In this document: positions 4,803-11,781 of the stretch, piece after piece
How positions within the stretch are numbered: the first letter of the stretch is position 1
How the letters are laid out: each line of letters starts with the position of its first letter
DNA from: an uncultured Flavobacteriales bacterium
GTDB lineage: Bacteria; Bacteroidota; Bacteroidia; Flavobacteriales_D; Sanyastnellaceae
DNA length: 11,781 nt
Assembly: GCA_937897625.1 (NCBI GenBank)
Contig: CALCNZ010000304.1
Span: forward strand, 1-11,781
Direction: 5' to 3'
The notes under the pieces: generated by a model
Database searches by the model: none
Told to the model about the DNA's origin: nothing
The model's input: only the letters and a program-made list of their open reading frames with translations
Position numbers and translations under genes: made by a program

Positions 4803-7109
4803 ATGAAAAAAGTTTTATTCTCCCTTTTCGTAGCGGCTTTGTCCGTTTTTCAGGCAACAGCTCAAGAGTATCCTGTTGGAACAGCCGCTATCTCTGATTG
4901 TGGTGGTTTCTTGGTAGATCCAGGACTAAGTGCTGCAGATTATGGTCCGAATGTCGTGGCCATTTCTGTCATTTGCTCAGACAATAGCATTCCCGGACAG
5001 GTTAACCTAGAATTTAATGTGTTCTCTTTAGGTGCAGGTGACCAGATAGCTATCTTTAATGGTGGTGATCCCTCTGCTCCGTTAATTGGAACTTACATTG
5101 GAACCGATTTAAGTGGAGTAATCATCTCTTCAAGTAATCCTTCGAATTGTTTAACAGTATTGTTTACCTCTGATGCTGACGCAAGCGTTGGAAACTTTGG
5201 AGCCGAGATTTCTTGCGGTATCCCTTGTAACCCACCTGTGGTAGCTGTAACAACCGATCAATTAGATTTTCAACCCACTCATTTGTGTGTAGGTGAAACC
5301 ATGACCTTCGACGCAACACCAACCGTTTTCGCTGCAGGTTCTGTGATGGGAAGTCATACATGGGATTTCGATGATGGTACCACAGATGCTACTTCTTGGC
5401 CAATTGTTTCTCACTCTTTCTCTCAACCTGGTGCATACATGGTCGAGTTAAACGTTCTAGATACCAACGGATGCGGAAACATTAACTTAATCGATGCACT
5501 TGTTTTAGTAGATACAGAACCTTCTATTAGTATTTCAGCCGATGATTTTCAAGCTTGTTTGGGTCAAGAAATAAATCTTGCTGTTTCCATTACTCCAACT
5601 TATTGGACAGCCCTTCCTACTGCAAATTTCGGTGGAGCATTGTATATTCCAGATGACCAAACCCAGTGTTTTTCTGATACACTGTTATTCGGTAGTTTCA
5701 ATGCTGGACAAACCATTCAAAGCGCTACAGATATCGCAGACTTCTTCATCAACTTTGAACACAGCTTCATGGGCGATATCGTAATTTCATTCATTTGTCC
5801 AAACGGACAAACCATTGTTGTGCATCAGCAAGGTGGAAGCGGAACTTTCTTAGGTGTACCGATCGACATTAATGGACCGGCAGATCCTCCAGGAACAGGT
5901 TACGATTACTACTGGTCACCTACTGCAACAGCAGGAACTTGGGCAGCGAATTCAGGTGGAACATTACCAAGTGGTACCTACAACTCTGTTCAACCATTTA
6001 CCAACTTAATTGGTTGTCCTCTAAACGGAGCGTGGATTATTGAAGTTTGCGACATGTGGGCTTCTGACGACGGTTGGATTTTCGACTGGGCTGTAGATTT
6101 TGCGCCACAGTTATACCCACCATTGATGTCATTCACACCTTCATTCGGATTCACATGCGATTCTATTTCTTGGTCAGGTGCGGGAATCACGAATACCGTA
6201 GCGAATTGCGGTGGTGCTGTATTTAATCCAACGGCTCCAGGTGATTACTTCGCGATTGTTTCAGCTTTAGATAATTTTGGATGTACTTACACCGATACCA
6301 TTGGTGTGAATTATTTCGCCCCTCCTGTGTTAGACCTTGGTGGCGACTTGCCTTATTGCTTGAACTCTGTTAACCTAACCAGCAACCTGTCTGGTCAAGC
6401 ACCTGGAATAAATTATATTTATGATTGGTCTGTGGTGAGTGCCAATGGCGGTTCACTCAACGCGACGAATATTCCATTCCCAAGCTTTGGCGGAGCAACT
6501 GGAACATCTGAAGTTTCTTTATCTGTTCACCCTGTAGACGATATTCAATGTACAGTGACAGACAACGTAATGCTAATTACACCGCTCACTCCATCGAGTG
6601 CGCCGCTTTCAACTGATTCTATTTGCATGGGCGAAGACATGTTACTTGTTGCGCCGTTTATTGATCCAACATACTTGTATCAGTGGTCAGATGCAACAGG
6701 TGCTGTTCCTGGAGCGGTTGGAATAAATTACCCGTCGAATGCGAATGTACCATTCACTCCATTTCCATATAGCGTGACAATCTCTGAACCCATTTGCTTA
6801 TTCAATAGCACGTCTAATTATGAGGTAACCTCTCTTCCTTGTGAAGTGTTCTTGCCGAATATCTTAACGCTGAATAACGACGTACTTAACGAAGTGTTGA
6901 GCTTCGGAAGCGCTTTGCAGTATTTTCAAAATGCCGAAGTACAGGTATTCAGTCGTTGGGGAGACATGGTGTATGAAAGTACAAACTATCACAACGATTG
7001 GTCTCCGAAGGACTTAACTGACGGAGTATATTATTACATCCTTAAAGTGACTACACCAGCGGGTAAATTGGAAGACTATACCGGTTACTTCCACCTGATG
7101 AGAAATTAA
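4803..7109 (+). CDS. T9SS type B sorting domain-containing multidomain surface/secreted protein
   Basis: The 768-residue protein has a signal peptide (1-20, ending ATA before QEYP). The domains I can see are: a CUB-like beta-sandwich (about 31-138, DCGGFLVDPG to GNFGAEISC); a PKD/Ig-like domain (about 160-236) with SHTWDFDDGTT and SQPGAYMVELNVLD; and a proprotein-convertase P-domain-like module (about 280-433) with FEHSFMGDIVISFICPNGQ, GCPLNGAWIIEVCDMWASDDGW and DWAVDF. Three less clear Ig/PKD-like repeats follow (about 440-680). The C-terminus (about 680-768) matches the gliding/CHU_C type B sorting domain: VQVFSRWGDMVYES (713-726), DGVYYYILKVT (740-750), YTGYFHLMRN at the end. No protease or glycosidase catalytic domain is evident, so an adhesive or structural role is inferred. 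The usual TPNGDGxND start of the sorting domain is altered to TLNNDVLNE (689-697). It is second in a two-gene unit and followed by a strong terminator. Confidence 0.9.
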   Translation: MKKVLFSLFVAALSVFQATAQEYPVGTAAISDCGGFLVDPGLSAADYGPNVVAISVICSDNSIPGQVNLEFNVFSLGAGDQIAIFNGGDPSAPLIGTYIGTDLSGVIISSSNPSNCLTVLFTSDADASVGNFGAEISCGIPCNPPVVAVTTDQLDFQPTHLCVGETMTFDATPTVFAAGSVMGSHTWDFDDGTTDATSWPIVSHSFSQPGAYMVELNVLDTNGCGNINLIDALVLVDTEPSISISADDFQACLGQEINLAVSITPTYWTALPTANFGGALYIPDDQTQCFSDTLLFGSFNAGQTIQSATDIADFFINFEHSFMGDIVISFICPNGQTIVVHQQGGSGTFLGVPIDINGPADPPGTGYDYYWSPTATAGTWAANSGGTLPSGTYNSVQPFTNLIGCPLNGAWIIEVCDMWASDDGWIFDWAVDFAPQLYPPLMSFTPSFGFTCDSISWSGAGITNTVANCGGAVFNPTAPGDYFAIVSALDNFGCTYTDTIGVNYFAPPVLDLGGDLPYCLNSVNLTSNLSGQAPGINYIYDWSVVSANGGSLNATNIPFPSFGGATGTSEVSLSVHPVDDIQCTVTDNVMLITPLTPSSAPLSTDSICMGEDMLLVAPFIDPTYLYQWSDATGAVPGAVGINYPSNANVPFTPFPYSVTISEPICLFNSTSNYEVTSLPCEVFLPNILTLNNDVLNEVLSFGSALQYFQNAEVQVFSRWGDMVYESTNYHNDWSPKDLTDGVYYYILKVTTPAGKLEDYTGYFHLMRN

Positions 7110-7125
7110 TAATTGATTTACTTTG

Positions 7126-7154
7126 AAATAAGGGGCGATCTTCGCCCCTTATTT
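7126..7154. terminator. Hairpin terminator after the T9SS gene
   Basis: A perfect 13-bp stem starts AAATAAGGGGCGA, with a TCT loop, and its right arm ends in CTTATTT, 16 nt after the TAA at 7109. The A-rich left and T-rich right arms allow action in either direction. Only 10 nt separate it from the helicase ATG at 7165, so the helicase promoter must overlap it, or transcription must read through. TATTTATT at 7150-7157 is a weak -7 candidate. Confidence 0.88.
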
Positions 7155-7164
7155 ATTTAAAGCC

Positions 7165-9039
7165 ATGACCCTTCAAGAAAATTTAACCTATCTCGGAAAT
7201 CTTGCTGAGCTTCTAAAAATAGAACGCGACGAAGATTGGAATCGCTTTCAAAAACAATTGAAAGAACAACCGGTAAATGCGCGAATAAAGGAAGGGCTGA
7301 CTTGGTTTCCCTTGAAGATTGTGGAAGATGGATTTGGCTTTGGGTCTTATCCGTTTTTAGTGGTGGAAAAAACGAATGGGCCTGCGAAGCATTCTTTTCA
7401 ATCGGGTCAGCCCGTGGAATTGTTTTCCAACCATGAAAATCATCAGGGTGAATCGTTGAAAGGGACCATCGCTTTTGTAGATCATTCCAGAATGAAAATT
7501 CAATTTAGAGTCGATGAATTGCCCGAATGGACCGACGATGGGAAAATAGGATTAAACGTTTCTTTCGATGAAAAGTCGTATAAGGAAATGTTCACGGCGT
7601 TGAACAATGTCATCAACGCAAAGAACAATCGCTTAGCGGAAATTCGCGATGCCGTTGTTGCGGAAGAAAAAAGACTTTCCGAAAATGAATTTCAAGGTGC
7701 ACACGGGAACTTAAACGACTCCCAAAACGAAGCCGCTCGCGGTGTTGTGAATGATCTTGTTGTGAGTGTTGTTCACGGCCCACCAGGTACTGGAAAGACC
7801 ACAACACTCATCGGTGCTATGCAAGAGCTCGCGCGACTGAAGAAAAAAGTGTTGTGCTGTGCGCCAAGCAATGCGGCTGTTGATCATTTGGTGGAAGGGT
7901 TGGGTGAAAAGGGATTACGGGTTTTGCGTCTAGGAAATCCGGCTAAAGTGCATTCCAAAGCAAATGCATTTACGGTTGATGTGAAATTGATTGAAGACAA
8001 AGATTATTCGCGCGTTCGCGAATGGAAAAGAAGAGCGAAAGAATTGCGGTCGTTGGGAAGTAAATACAAACGTTCGTTTGGAAGGGAAGAGGCAGAGCAG
8101 CGCAAATTAATTTTCAAGGAAGCAAAAGAAATGATGCGCGAAGCGCGCGAGACAGAATTGTTTTTGTTAGATAGGCTCATTGATCAGGCCGATGTGATTT
8201 GCACGACCTTGGTTGGTTCTGCGAACGATATGCTGCGCGATCGCATTTTTGATGTTGTTGTGATCGATGAAGCAGGGCAGGCGCTTGAGCCGGCATGTTG
8301 GATCCCAATTGCCAAAGGAAACAAATTAGTTTTAGCTGGAGACCACTTGCAACTTCCTCCAACCATTTTCTCGAACGATGCTGCGCAAAAAGGACTTGCT
8401 ATTTCATTAATGGAAAGAGCTGCACGGGTTGCCACTGGCGTTCATTTTTTGAATGTGCAGTATCGCATGAATGAAAAAATTGCTGCGTTCAGCAACAAGC
8501 ATTTTTATGAAGGGAAACTGACTGCCGATAAATCGGTCGCACATCGAATGTTAGCAGGCGATTTGAATCCGATTCAATTCATTGACACTGCGGGAACCGG
8601 GTACAACGAAGAGCCCGGTGCAGAAGGGAATTCCCGCATGAATAAAGGTGAGGCCGATCTAGCCTTGAAAATTTATTCCATGTTGAAGGAGAACGCTCAA
8701 CAGTTTTTTTCATGCGCCTTAATTTCACCGTATCGCGCCCAAATCGAATTGCTCGATAAGGTATTCAAAGAGGAAGATGTTACAATCAACACCGTAGATT
8801 CTTTTCAAGGGCAAGAGGCCGATGTGGTTATTATTTCTTTGGTGCGAAGCAACGAAGAAAATGAAATTGGCTTCTTGAAAGATTACCGCAGGATGAACGT
8901 TGCGCTTACTCGAGCCAGGAAGAAGTTGATTGTAATTGGAGATAGCGCTACGATTGGAGGAGATTCCTTTTATCAGGAAATGCTTCAGTTTTTTGAAGTG
9001 GAAGAGTCGTATGAAAGTGCTTGGGTACACATGAATTGA
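7165..9039 (+). CDS. Superfamily 1 helicase, UPF1/IGHMBP2 (SMUBP-2)-like
   Basis: The 624-residue ATP-dependent DNA and/or RNA helicase carries all SF1B UPF1-like motifs in order: Walker A GPPGTGKTTT (205-214), motif Ia CCAPSNAAVDHL (231-242), motif II VIDEAGQALEP (366-376), motif III LAGDHLQLPPT (390-400), the QYRM segment (432-435), motif V NTVDSFQGQEADVVIISLVRS (542-562) and motif VI NVALTRARKKLIVIGD (578-593). Residues about 40-135 look like the beta-barrel 1B domain. A charged helical insert (about 275-335, many Lys/Arg/Glu) precedes motif II. It lacks the zinc-rich N-terminus of eukaryotic UPF1 and the R3H tail of IGHMBP2. The bacterial role of these short homologues is poorly defined; RNA/DNA hybrid or repair work is a guess. 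The ATG lies 10 nt after the preceding terminator hairpin. The lipoprotein gene starts 27 nt after its stop. Confidence 0.93.
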   Translation: MTLQENLTYLGNLAELLKIERDEDWNRFQKQLKEQPVNARIKEGLTWFPLKIVEDGFGFGSYPFLVVEKTNGPAKHSFQSGQPVELFSNHENHQGESLKGTIAFVDHSRMKIQFRVDELPEWTDDGKIGLNVSFDEKSYKEMFTALNNVINAKNNRLAEIRDAVVAEEKRLSENEFQGAHGNLNDSQNEAARGVVNDLVVSVVHGPPGTGKTTTLIGAMQELARLKKKVLCCAPSNAAVDHLVEGLGEKGLRVLRLGNPAKVHSKANAFTVDVKLIEDKDYSRVREWKRRAKELRSLGSKYKRSFGREEAEQRKLIFKEAKEMMREARETELFLLDRLIDQADVICTTLVGSANDMLRDRIFDVVVIDEAGQALEPACWIPIAKGNKLVLAGDHLQLPPTIFSNDAAQKGLAISLMERAARVATGVHFLNVQYRMNEKIAAFSNKHFYEGKLTADKSVAHRMLAGDLNPIQFIDTAGTGYNEEPGAEGNSRMNKGEADLALKIYSMLKENAQQFFSCALISPYRAQIELLDKVFKEEDVTINTVDSFQGQEADVVIISLVRSNEENEIGFLKDYRRMNVALTRARKKLIVIGDSATIGGDSFYQEMLQFFEVEESYESAWVHMN

Positions 9040-9054
9040 TATTGAAAAAAGTAT

Positions 9055-9062
9055 TATTTTCC
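9055..9062 (+). promoter_or_regulatory. Possible -7 promoter box for the lipoprotein gene
   Basis: TATTTTCC is a partial match to TAnnTTTG, ending 4 nt before the ATG at 9067, the same tight spacing as at 226 and 4402. The match is imperfect in AT-rich DNA, and the gene could instead be co-transcribed with the helicase. Confidence 0.3.
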
Positions 9063-9066
9063 CAAT

Positions 9067-9948
9067 ATGAAAAAATCGAATTTCTTTTTTGCTGTTTTAA
9101 TGATGATGGTGTTGGTTTCTTGCGACCGCTGCAAGGATGATCCAAGTTCATTGAAAGTACCTACAGTATTTATTAAAATTGTTACCGACTCAACCCAAGA
9201 GCGATTAAACAATTTGGGTGTGCCTTCAACGGTGCCTTCAGGTCATGCGGCATTGAGTCCGGTCTTTCATAAAATTTCTGCGCATTACATTGAATTCACT
9301 CCGAATATGTATACGGCATTGGGTGCAGGAGAAGTTGTTTATCATGCCGCTGAGACTACTGCTGGAGGCGCGAATGCCATTGATTTTGCTCAAGCACGCA
9401 TTACCGCTCCGGGAGAAATTTTCTTAGCTGTTCCCATTAGTTCGTTTACTCCGGGCACTTATGAATACGTGCGCGCTTCGTTGTTGTATCAGAATTACGA
9501 TGTGAATTTGTTGGCGAATGGATTCGACTTAACGGGTCGTGTTGCGAGCTTTGTTGGCTTCAATACCTACATCACAAATTATTTAATCAATACACAAGCT
9601 ATAACAGTGAACGATGACAAGTTGCAAGGTTACTGGGGATTTGAAACAAGTGTTTTGGGAACGCCTTATGTTACCTCTGGTCAGGCTCCTGCTGGTGCAA
9701 CCACCGTCCCGAATCCAATATTTGCGACCTCTCCAATTCCGCAAGGAAGTTGTGTTGTAACGGGCGGTTTCGCTACACCGCTGGTGATTACTGGGAATGA
9801 AACGAATGATATTTATGTAACGCTTTCGCTATCTACGAACAACAGTTTCGAATGGGTAGACACCAATGCAGATGGAAAGTGGGAACCTAGCGCCGGTGAG
9901 TCTGTTGTTGATATGGGCTTACGCGGAATGATTCCGAGTTGGAATTAA
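9067..9948 (+). CDS. Lipoprotein of unknown function with C-terminal Ca-loop-like motif
   Basis: The 293-residue protein has a type II signal peptide (MKKSNFFFAVLMMMVLVSC; lipobox LVSC, lipidated C19), followed by a charged CDRCKDD tether. I do not recognise the family. The mature part is beta-rich and aromatic, without transmembrane segments or repeats; recognisable stretches are FTPGTYEYVRASLLYQNYDVN (127-147), ASFVGFNTYITNYLIN (160-175) and LQGYWGFET (186-194). Near the end, FEWVDTNADGKWEPSAGE (261-278) contains DxNxDG (D265, N267, D269, G270), the spacing of dockerin or thrombospondin-type calcium loops. It is followed by VVDMGLRGMIP (280-290). Such a loop suggests calcium binding, but a single copy is weak evidence. 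It lies 27 nt downstream of the helicase and converges on the NmrA-like gene with 21 bp between them and no visible terminator. Confidence 0.83.
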   Translation: MKKSNFFFAVLMMMVLVSCDRCKDDPSSLKVPTVFIKIVTDSTQERLNNLGVPSTVPSGHAALSPVFHKISAHYIEFTPNMYTALGAGEVVYHAAETTAGGANAIDFAQARITAPGEIFLAVPISSFTPGTYEYVRASLLYQNYDVNLLANGFDLTGRVASFVGFNTYITNYLINTQAITVNDDKLQGYWGFETSVLGTPYVTSGQAPAGATTVPNPIFATSPIPQGSCVVTGGFATPLVITGNETNDIYVTLSLSTNNSFEWVDTNADGKWEPSAGESVVDMGLRGMIPSWN

Positions 9949-9969
9949 TTTGAAATCCAAAGGACGGGA

Positions 9970-10875
9970 TTACTTCTCGTTTATTTTTTCTTGAAGTAAA
10001 AATTCTCTAACCGACGTCCATTGGATATTTGAATATCTATTGTTGTCGTATTCTTGGAAAATAATTCTACCTTCCATCATATCTCGCATATACTGCATGC
10101 CTTGCCAGGCTGGATACAGTTCTGTTTTGGAAGGTGAAAAAAATCTGGTTAAAGCAATAACCGTATTCAGAAGTCGGATGCCTCCAGGTCGAAATAATTT
10201 ATACTTTTCGTTTGTAAGTTCAGGAAGTAATTTTAAAAAATCGTGGCAAGAAAGTCGGTCACCGGCAATCCGCAAAAATCGTGGAGTGTTGTCATCTAGA
10301 GCTGCTTCAGCTGTATAAGCTGCAACGTTAAATGTGGTAGTAAATTCTATGATTTGATCCGGATTTCCCCAACATAGAATGCGCTTTTGTTTGAATAGAA
10401 TCAAGGGCATGTCGGTGGTTAACAAATCCATAAATGGACCGTTGAAAATAGTCGTTGCTTTAATTGGTCTCGAATCGAGATACCTGTGGAACTCTCTTCT
10501 GAAATCTAAATTTCTGTTTTGACCTTCCACTAAATTTGTAAAATCGCTTGAATAGTCACTTGGAATAAATCTTGGAATTCCCGCATCAATAGCGGCATCT
10601 AAAAATATTTTTTGGGCGTCGATAACTGTTTCTCTTAACCCCGCTAAGGCAGAGACCATGCAGTGTGCGCCTGCGCAATGTTTGGAAATTTCAGATTTGT
10701 TATTCGTGTCAACTTGAAAGACAAGCACACCTTTTTCTTCTAATTTTTTTATTTTGGCAGGGTCGGTTTCCATGCGAACAATAGCTCTGACCTCAGCGCC
10801 TTTCGCTAATAAAGCGTTGACGATCTTTCCTCCTAAATTCCCTGTCGCACCTGCAACTACGATTGTTTTTTTCAT
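9970..10875 (-). CDS. NmrA/isoflavone-reductase-like NAD(P)-binding protein (atypical SDR)
   Basis: The 301-residue protein starts with a Rossmann strand and the glycine motif VVAGATGNLGGKIV (6-19; GxxGxxG at 9-15), then VRAIVR (29-34), whose Arg is placed to bind the NADPH 2'-phosphate. It continues with DAAIDAGIPRFIPSDYSSDF (93-112), characteristic of NmrA-like and isoflavone-reductase-like atypical short-chain dehydrogenases, and a substrate-domain half with TTIFNGPFMDLL (141-152) and FTTTFNVAAYTAEAALDD (178-195). The protein is probably cytosolic. Whether it is a reductase of a small molecule or a redox-sensing regulator cannot be decided. Its ATG overlaps the upstream TGA as ATGA, and a strong AGGAGG lies 11 nt before the ATG, so it is the last gene of the unit that starts with rsgA. 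Confidence 0.88.
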   Translation of the reverse strand: MKKTIVVAGATGNLGGKIVNALLAKGAEVRAIVRMETDPAKIKKLEEKGVLVFQVDTNNKSEISKHCAGAHCMVSALAGLRETVIDAQKIFLDAAIDAGIPRFIPSDYSSDFTNLVEGQNRNLDFRREFHRYLDSRPIKATTIFNGPFMDLLTTDMPLILFKQKRILCWGNPDQIIEFTTTFNVAAYTAEAALDDNTPRFLRIAGDRLSCHDFLKLLPELTNEKYKLFRPGGIRLLNTVIALTRFFSPSKTELYPAWQGMQYMRDMMEGRIIFQEYDNNRYSNIQWTSVREFLLQEKINEK

Positions 10876-11546
10876 AATGATTTTCTCCTCCTAAACGGCA
10901 ACAGTACCAAGAAAAACAACAACGCTCCTAAGCCTTCGAGCGTAATTAAATAATACGGATACGGACCGAAGAAATCCATGGCGCTGCCGCCTTCAGGCTT
11001 GTGCATGAGGTATCCGTAATTGCTTCCAATTATTTTATTCACTGAAAAGGCAACAGCGAAATAAACTTGCGAGGCGATAACCACACGCAGCCAAGAGCCT
11101 TTTTCCGGATATAATTTCATTCCAAAAACCAAGAAAGATGTCGCAATGATTAATCCAGCATGTCCGATGAAAAAAGAGACGTAAGGCACTTCCGGAAATA
11201 CACCCATGAAGTCGGGCGTGATGAGTCCGTTCAACGTTCCTGTCATGACCCAACACCAAGCTATTTCAGCCATGCCGCGACGCTTGAGAAGCAAGGCAAT
11301 CGCTGCGAGGATGTTTGCGATGTTACAAAGTTCTAGAGGCAAATCGTGACGCACGTCCCACAACTCCGTGTGATAACGATAGGTCTGATAAACGACCATA
11401 TTCGTTAACAAGAGTATTCCAAAAAACCAGCGCAGGATATCGCGCGACTTATCGTATTTTCTTCCAACCCAAACAAAAAAAAGTGAGAGGAAAACAGTTC
11501 CTCCAATAATGAAAAAATGCTCGTTGGTGAACAGTTGAAACTTCAT
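10872..11546 (-). CDS. YwaF/TMEM164-like integral membrane protein (TIGR02206-type)
   Basis: The 224-residue protein has about seven hydrophobic segments, roughly at 12-28, 38-56, 74-88, 94-108, 121-143, 155-171 and 196-217. Conserved family patterns are LPLELCNIANILAAIALL (69-86), GTLNGLITPD (103-112), FFIGHAGLIIA (125-135), NYGYLMHKP (176-184) and DFFGPYPYYLITLEGLGALLFF (191-212). They match the family known from Bacillus YwaF and related to vertebrate TMEM164. TMEM164 has been described, from memory, as an acyltransferase acting on ether phospholipids with a Cys/His pair; C74 and H129 here are the obvious counterparts, but activity in bacteria is inference. The ATG overlaps the rsgA stop as ATGA, and its own TGA overlaps the NmrA-like ATG in the same way, so the three genes should be translated as a coupled set. 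Confidence 0.85.
   Translation of the reverse strand: MKFQLFTNEHFFIIGGTVFLSLFFVWVGRKYDKSRDILRWFFGILLLTNMVVYQTYRYHTELWDVRHDLPLELCNIANILAAIALLLKRRGMAEIAWCWVMTGTLNGLITPDFMGVFPEVPYVSFFIGHAGLIIATSFLVFGMKLYPEKGSWLRVVIASQVYFAVAFSVNKIIGSNYGYLMHKPEGGSAMDFFGPYPYYLITLEGLGALLFFLVLLPFRRRKSL
10887..10892 (-). promoter_or_regulatory. Strong Shine-Dalgarno AGGAGG for the NmrA-like gene
   Basis: On the minus strand AGGAGGAGA lies upstream of the ATG at 10875 (11 nt after AGGAGG). It is formed by tandem AGG-AGG-AGA arginine codons ending the upstream membrane protein (RRRKSL). No other start in this window has such a site. It supports the chosen start but may simply reflect the coding sequence. Confidence 0.55.
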
Positions 11547-11781
11547 GAAGATCGGTATTTTTCGGTTTCGCTTTCTAGCATAGATCTGTAACTGATGTAG
11601 CGCGATTCTGCAATCTCTCCTTCATTCAAAGCCTCTAAAACAGCGCATTTGGGTTCGTTAATGTGCTTGCAGTTGTTGAATTTACAAGCAGGCAATAACT
11701 CTAAAAATTCGGGGAAATAATTCGCCAACATTTCCTCTTCGAAATTCACCAATCCAAATCCTTTAATGCCGGGCGTATCAA
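11543..11781 (-). CDS. rsgA: Ribosome small-subunit-dependent GTPase A, C-terminal fragment
   Basis: The last 78 codons of a minus-strand gene enter from the right edge. The visible part opens with the GTPase G3 motif DTPG and KGFGLVNFEEE, then HYFPE-like NYFPEF (20-25 of the fragment). The RsgA/YjeQ zinc-finger domain follows: C32-x4-C37-x-H39-x5-C45 in the stretch CKFNNCKHINEPKCAV, then helical ALNEGEIAESRYISYRSML. RsgA is a circularly permuted GTPase that assists late maturation of the 30S subunit. The OB-fold and the G1/G4 motifs lie outside the window. A TTG codon at 11752 is not a start, because the frame continues upstream with conserved residues. The stop TGA overlaps the next gene's ATG by 4 nt. 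Confidence 0.95.
   Translation of the reverse strand, partial: DTPGIKGFGLVNFEEEMLANYFPEFLELLPACKFNNCKHINEPKCAVLEALNEGEIAESRYISYRSMLESETEKYRSS

Noticed and set aside
1..11781. CRISPR array, transposon, toxin-antitoxin or defence island
   Set aside because: No regularly spaced repeats, terminal inverted repeats, transposase or toxin/antitoxin pair could be found. The UPF1-like helicase alone, without nuclease or methylase neighbours, does not support a defence system.

Overview
The window looks like an ordinary chromosomal stretch from a member of the Bacteroidota, most likely Flavobacteriales. Three things point there. A large secreted protein ends in a type IX secretion (T9SS type B, gliding/CHU_C-like) sorting domain. 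The DAHP synthase carries a C-terminal chorismate mutase, an arrangement common in this phylum. TAnnTTTG-type -7 promoter boxes precede both tRNAs and several genes, while Shine-Dalgarno sequences are nearly absent. Base composition is moderately AT-rich and even throughout. No insertion sequence, integrase, phage gene or CRISPR array is visible.

Layout. At 1-126 is the N-terminus of a Gfo/Idh/MocA oxidoreductase (minus), divergent from a pcm-type protein-isoaspartate methyltransferase (238-894, plus). The next block is on the minus strand and is transcribed from about 3135 down to 898: DAHP synthase/chorismate mutase, a small OmpA-like periplasmic protein, and a fumarylacetoacetate-hydrolase-family enzyme whose ATG directly follows the ompA-like stop. 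tRNA-Leu(GAG) and tRNA-Lys(TTT), both minus, bracket a plus-strand prohibitin/SPFH-family lipoprotein. A 38-bp perfect palindrome serves as a shared terminator between that gene and tRNA-Lys.

From 4415 to 7109 there is a two-gene secreted unit: a 128-residue exported protein of unknown function, and one base later a 768-residue multidomain surface protein (CUB-like, PKD, P-domain-like and T9SS type B domains). A strong hairpin terminator follows. Then comes a UPF1/IGHMBP2-like SF1 helicase (7165-9039) and an unrecognised lipoprotein (9067-9948) with a calcium-loop-like C-terminus.

The right end is a tightly overlapped minus-strand unit, rsgA (partial), then a YwaF/TMEM164-like membrane protein, then an NmrA-like reductase, joined by two ATGA overlaps. 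The last gene has a rare strong AGGAGG encoded by tandem arginine codons of its upstream neighbour.

I see no clear new defence or mobile system. The points most worth a second look are the secreted gene pair, the rsgA-YwaF-NmrA unit, the periplasm-facing SPFH lipoprotein, and promoter boxes placed so close to start codons that several mRNAs may be almost leaderless.
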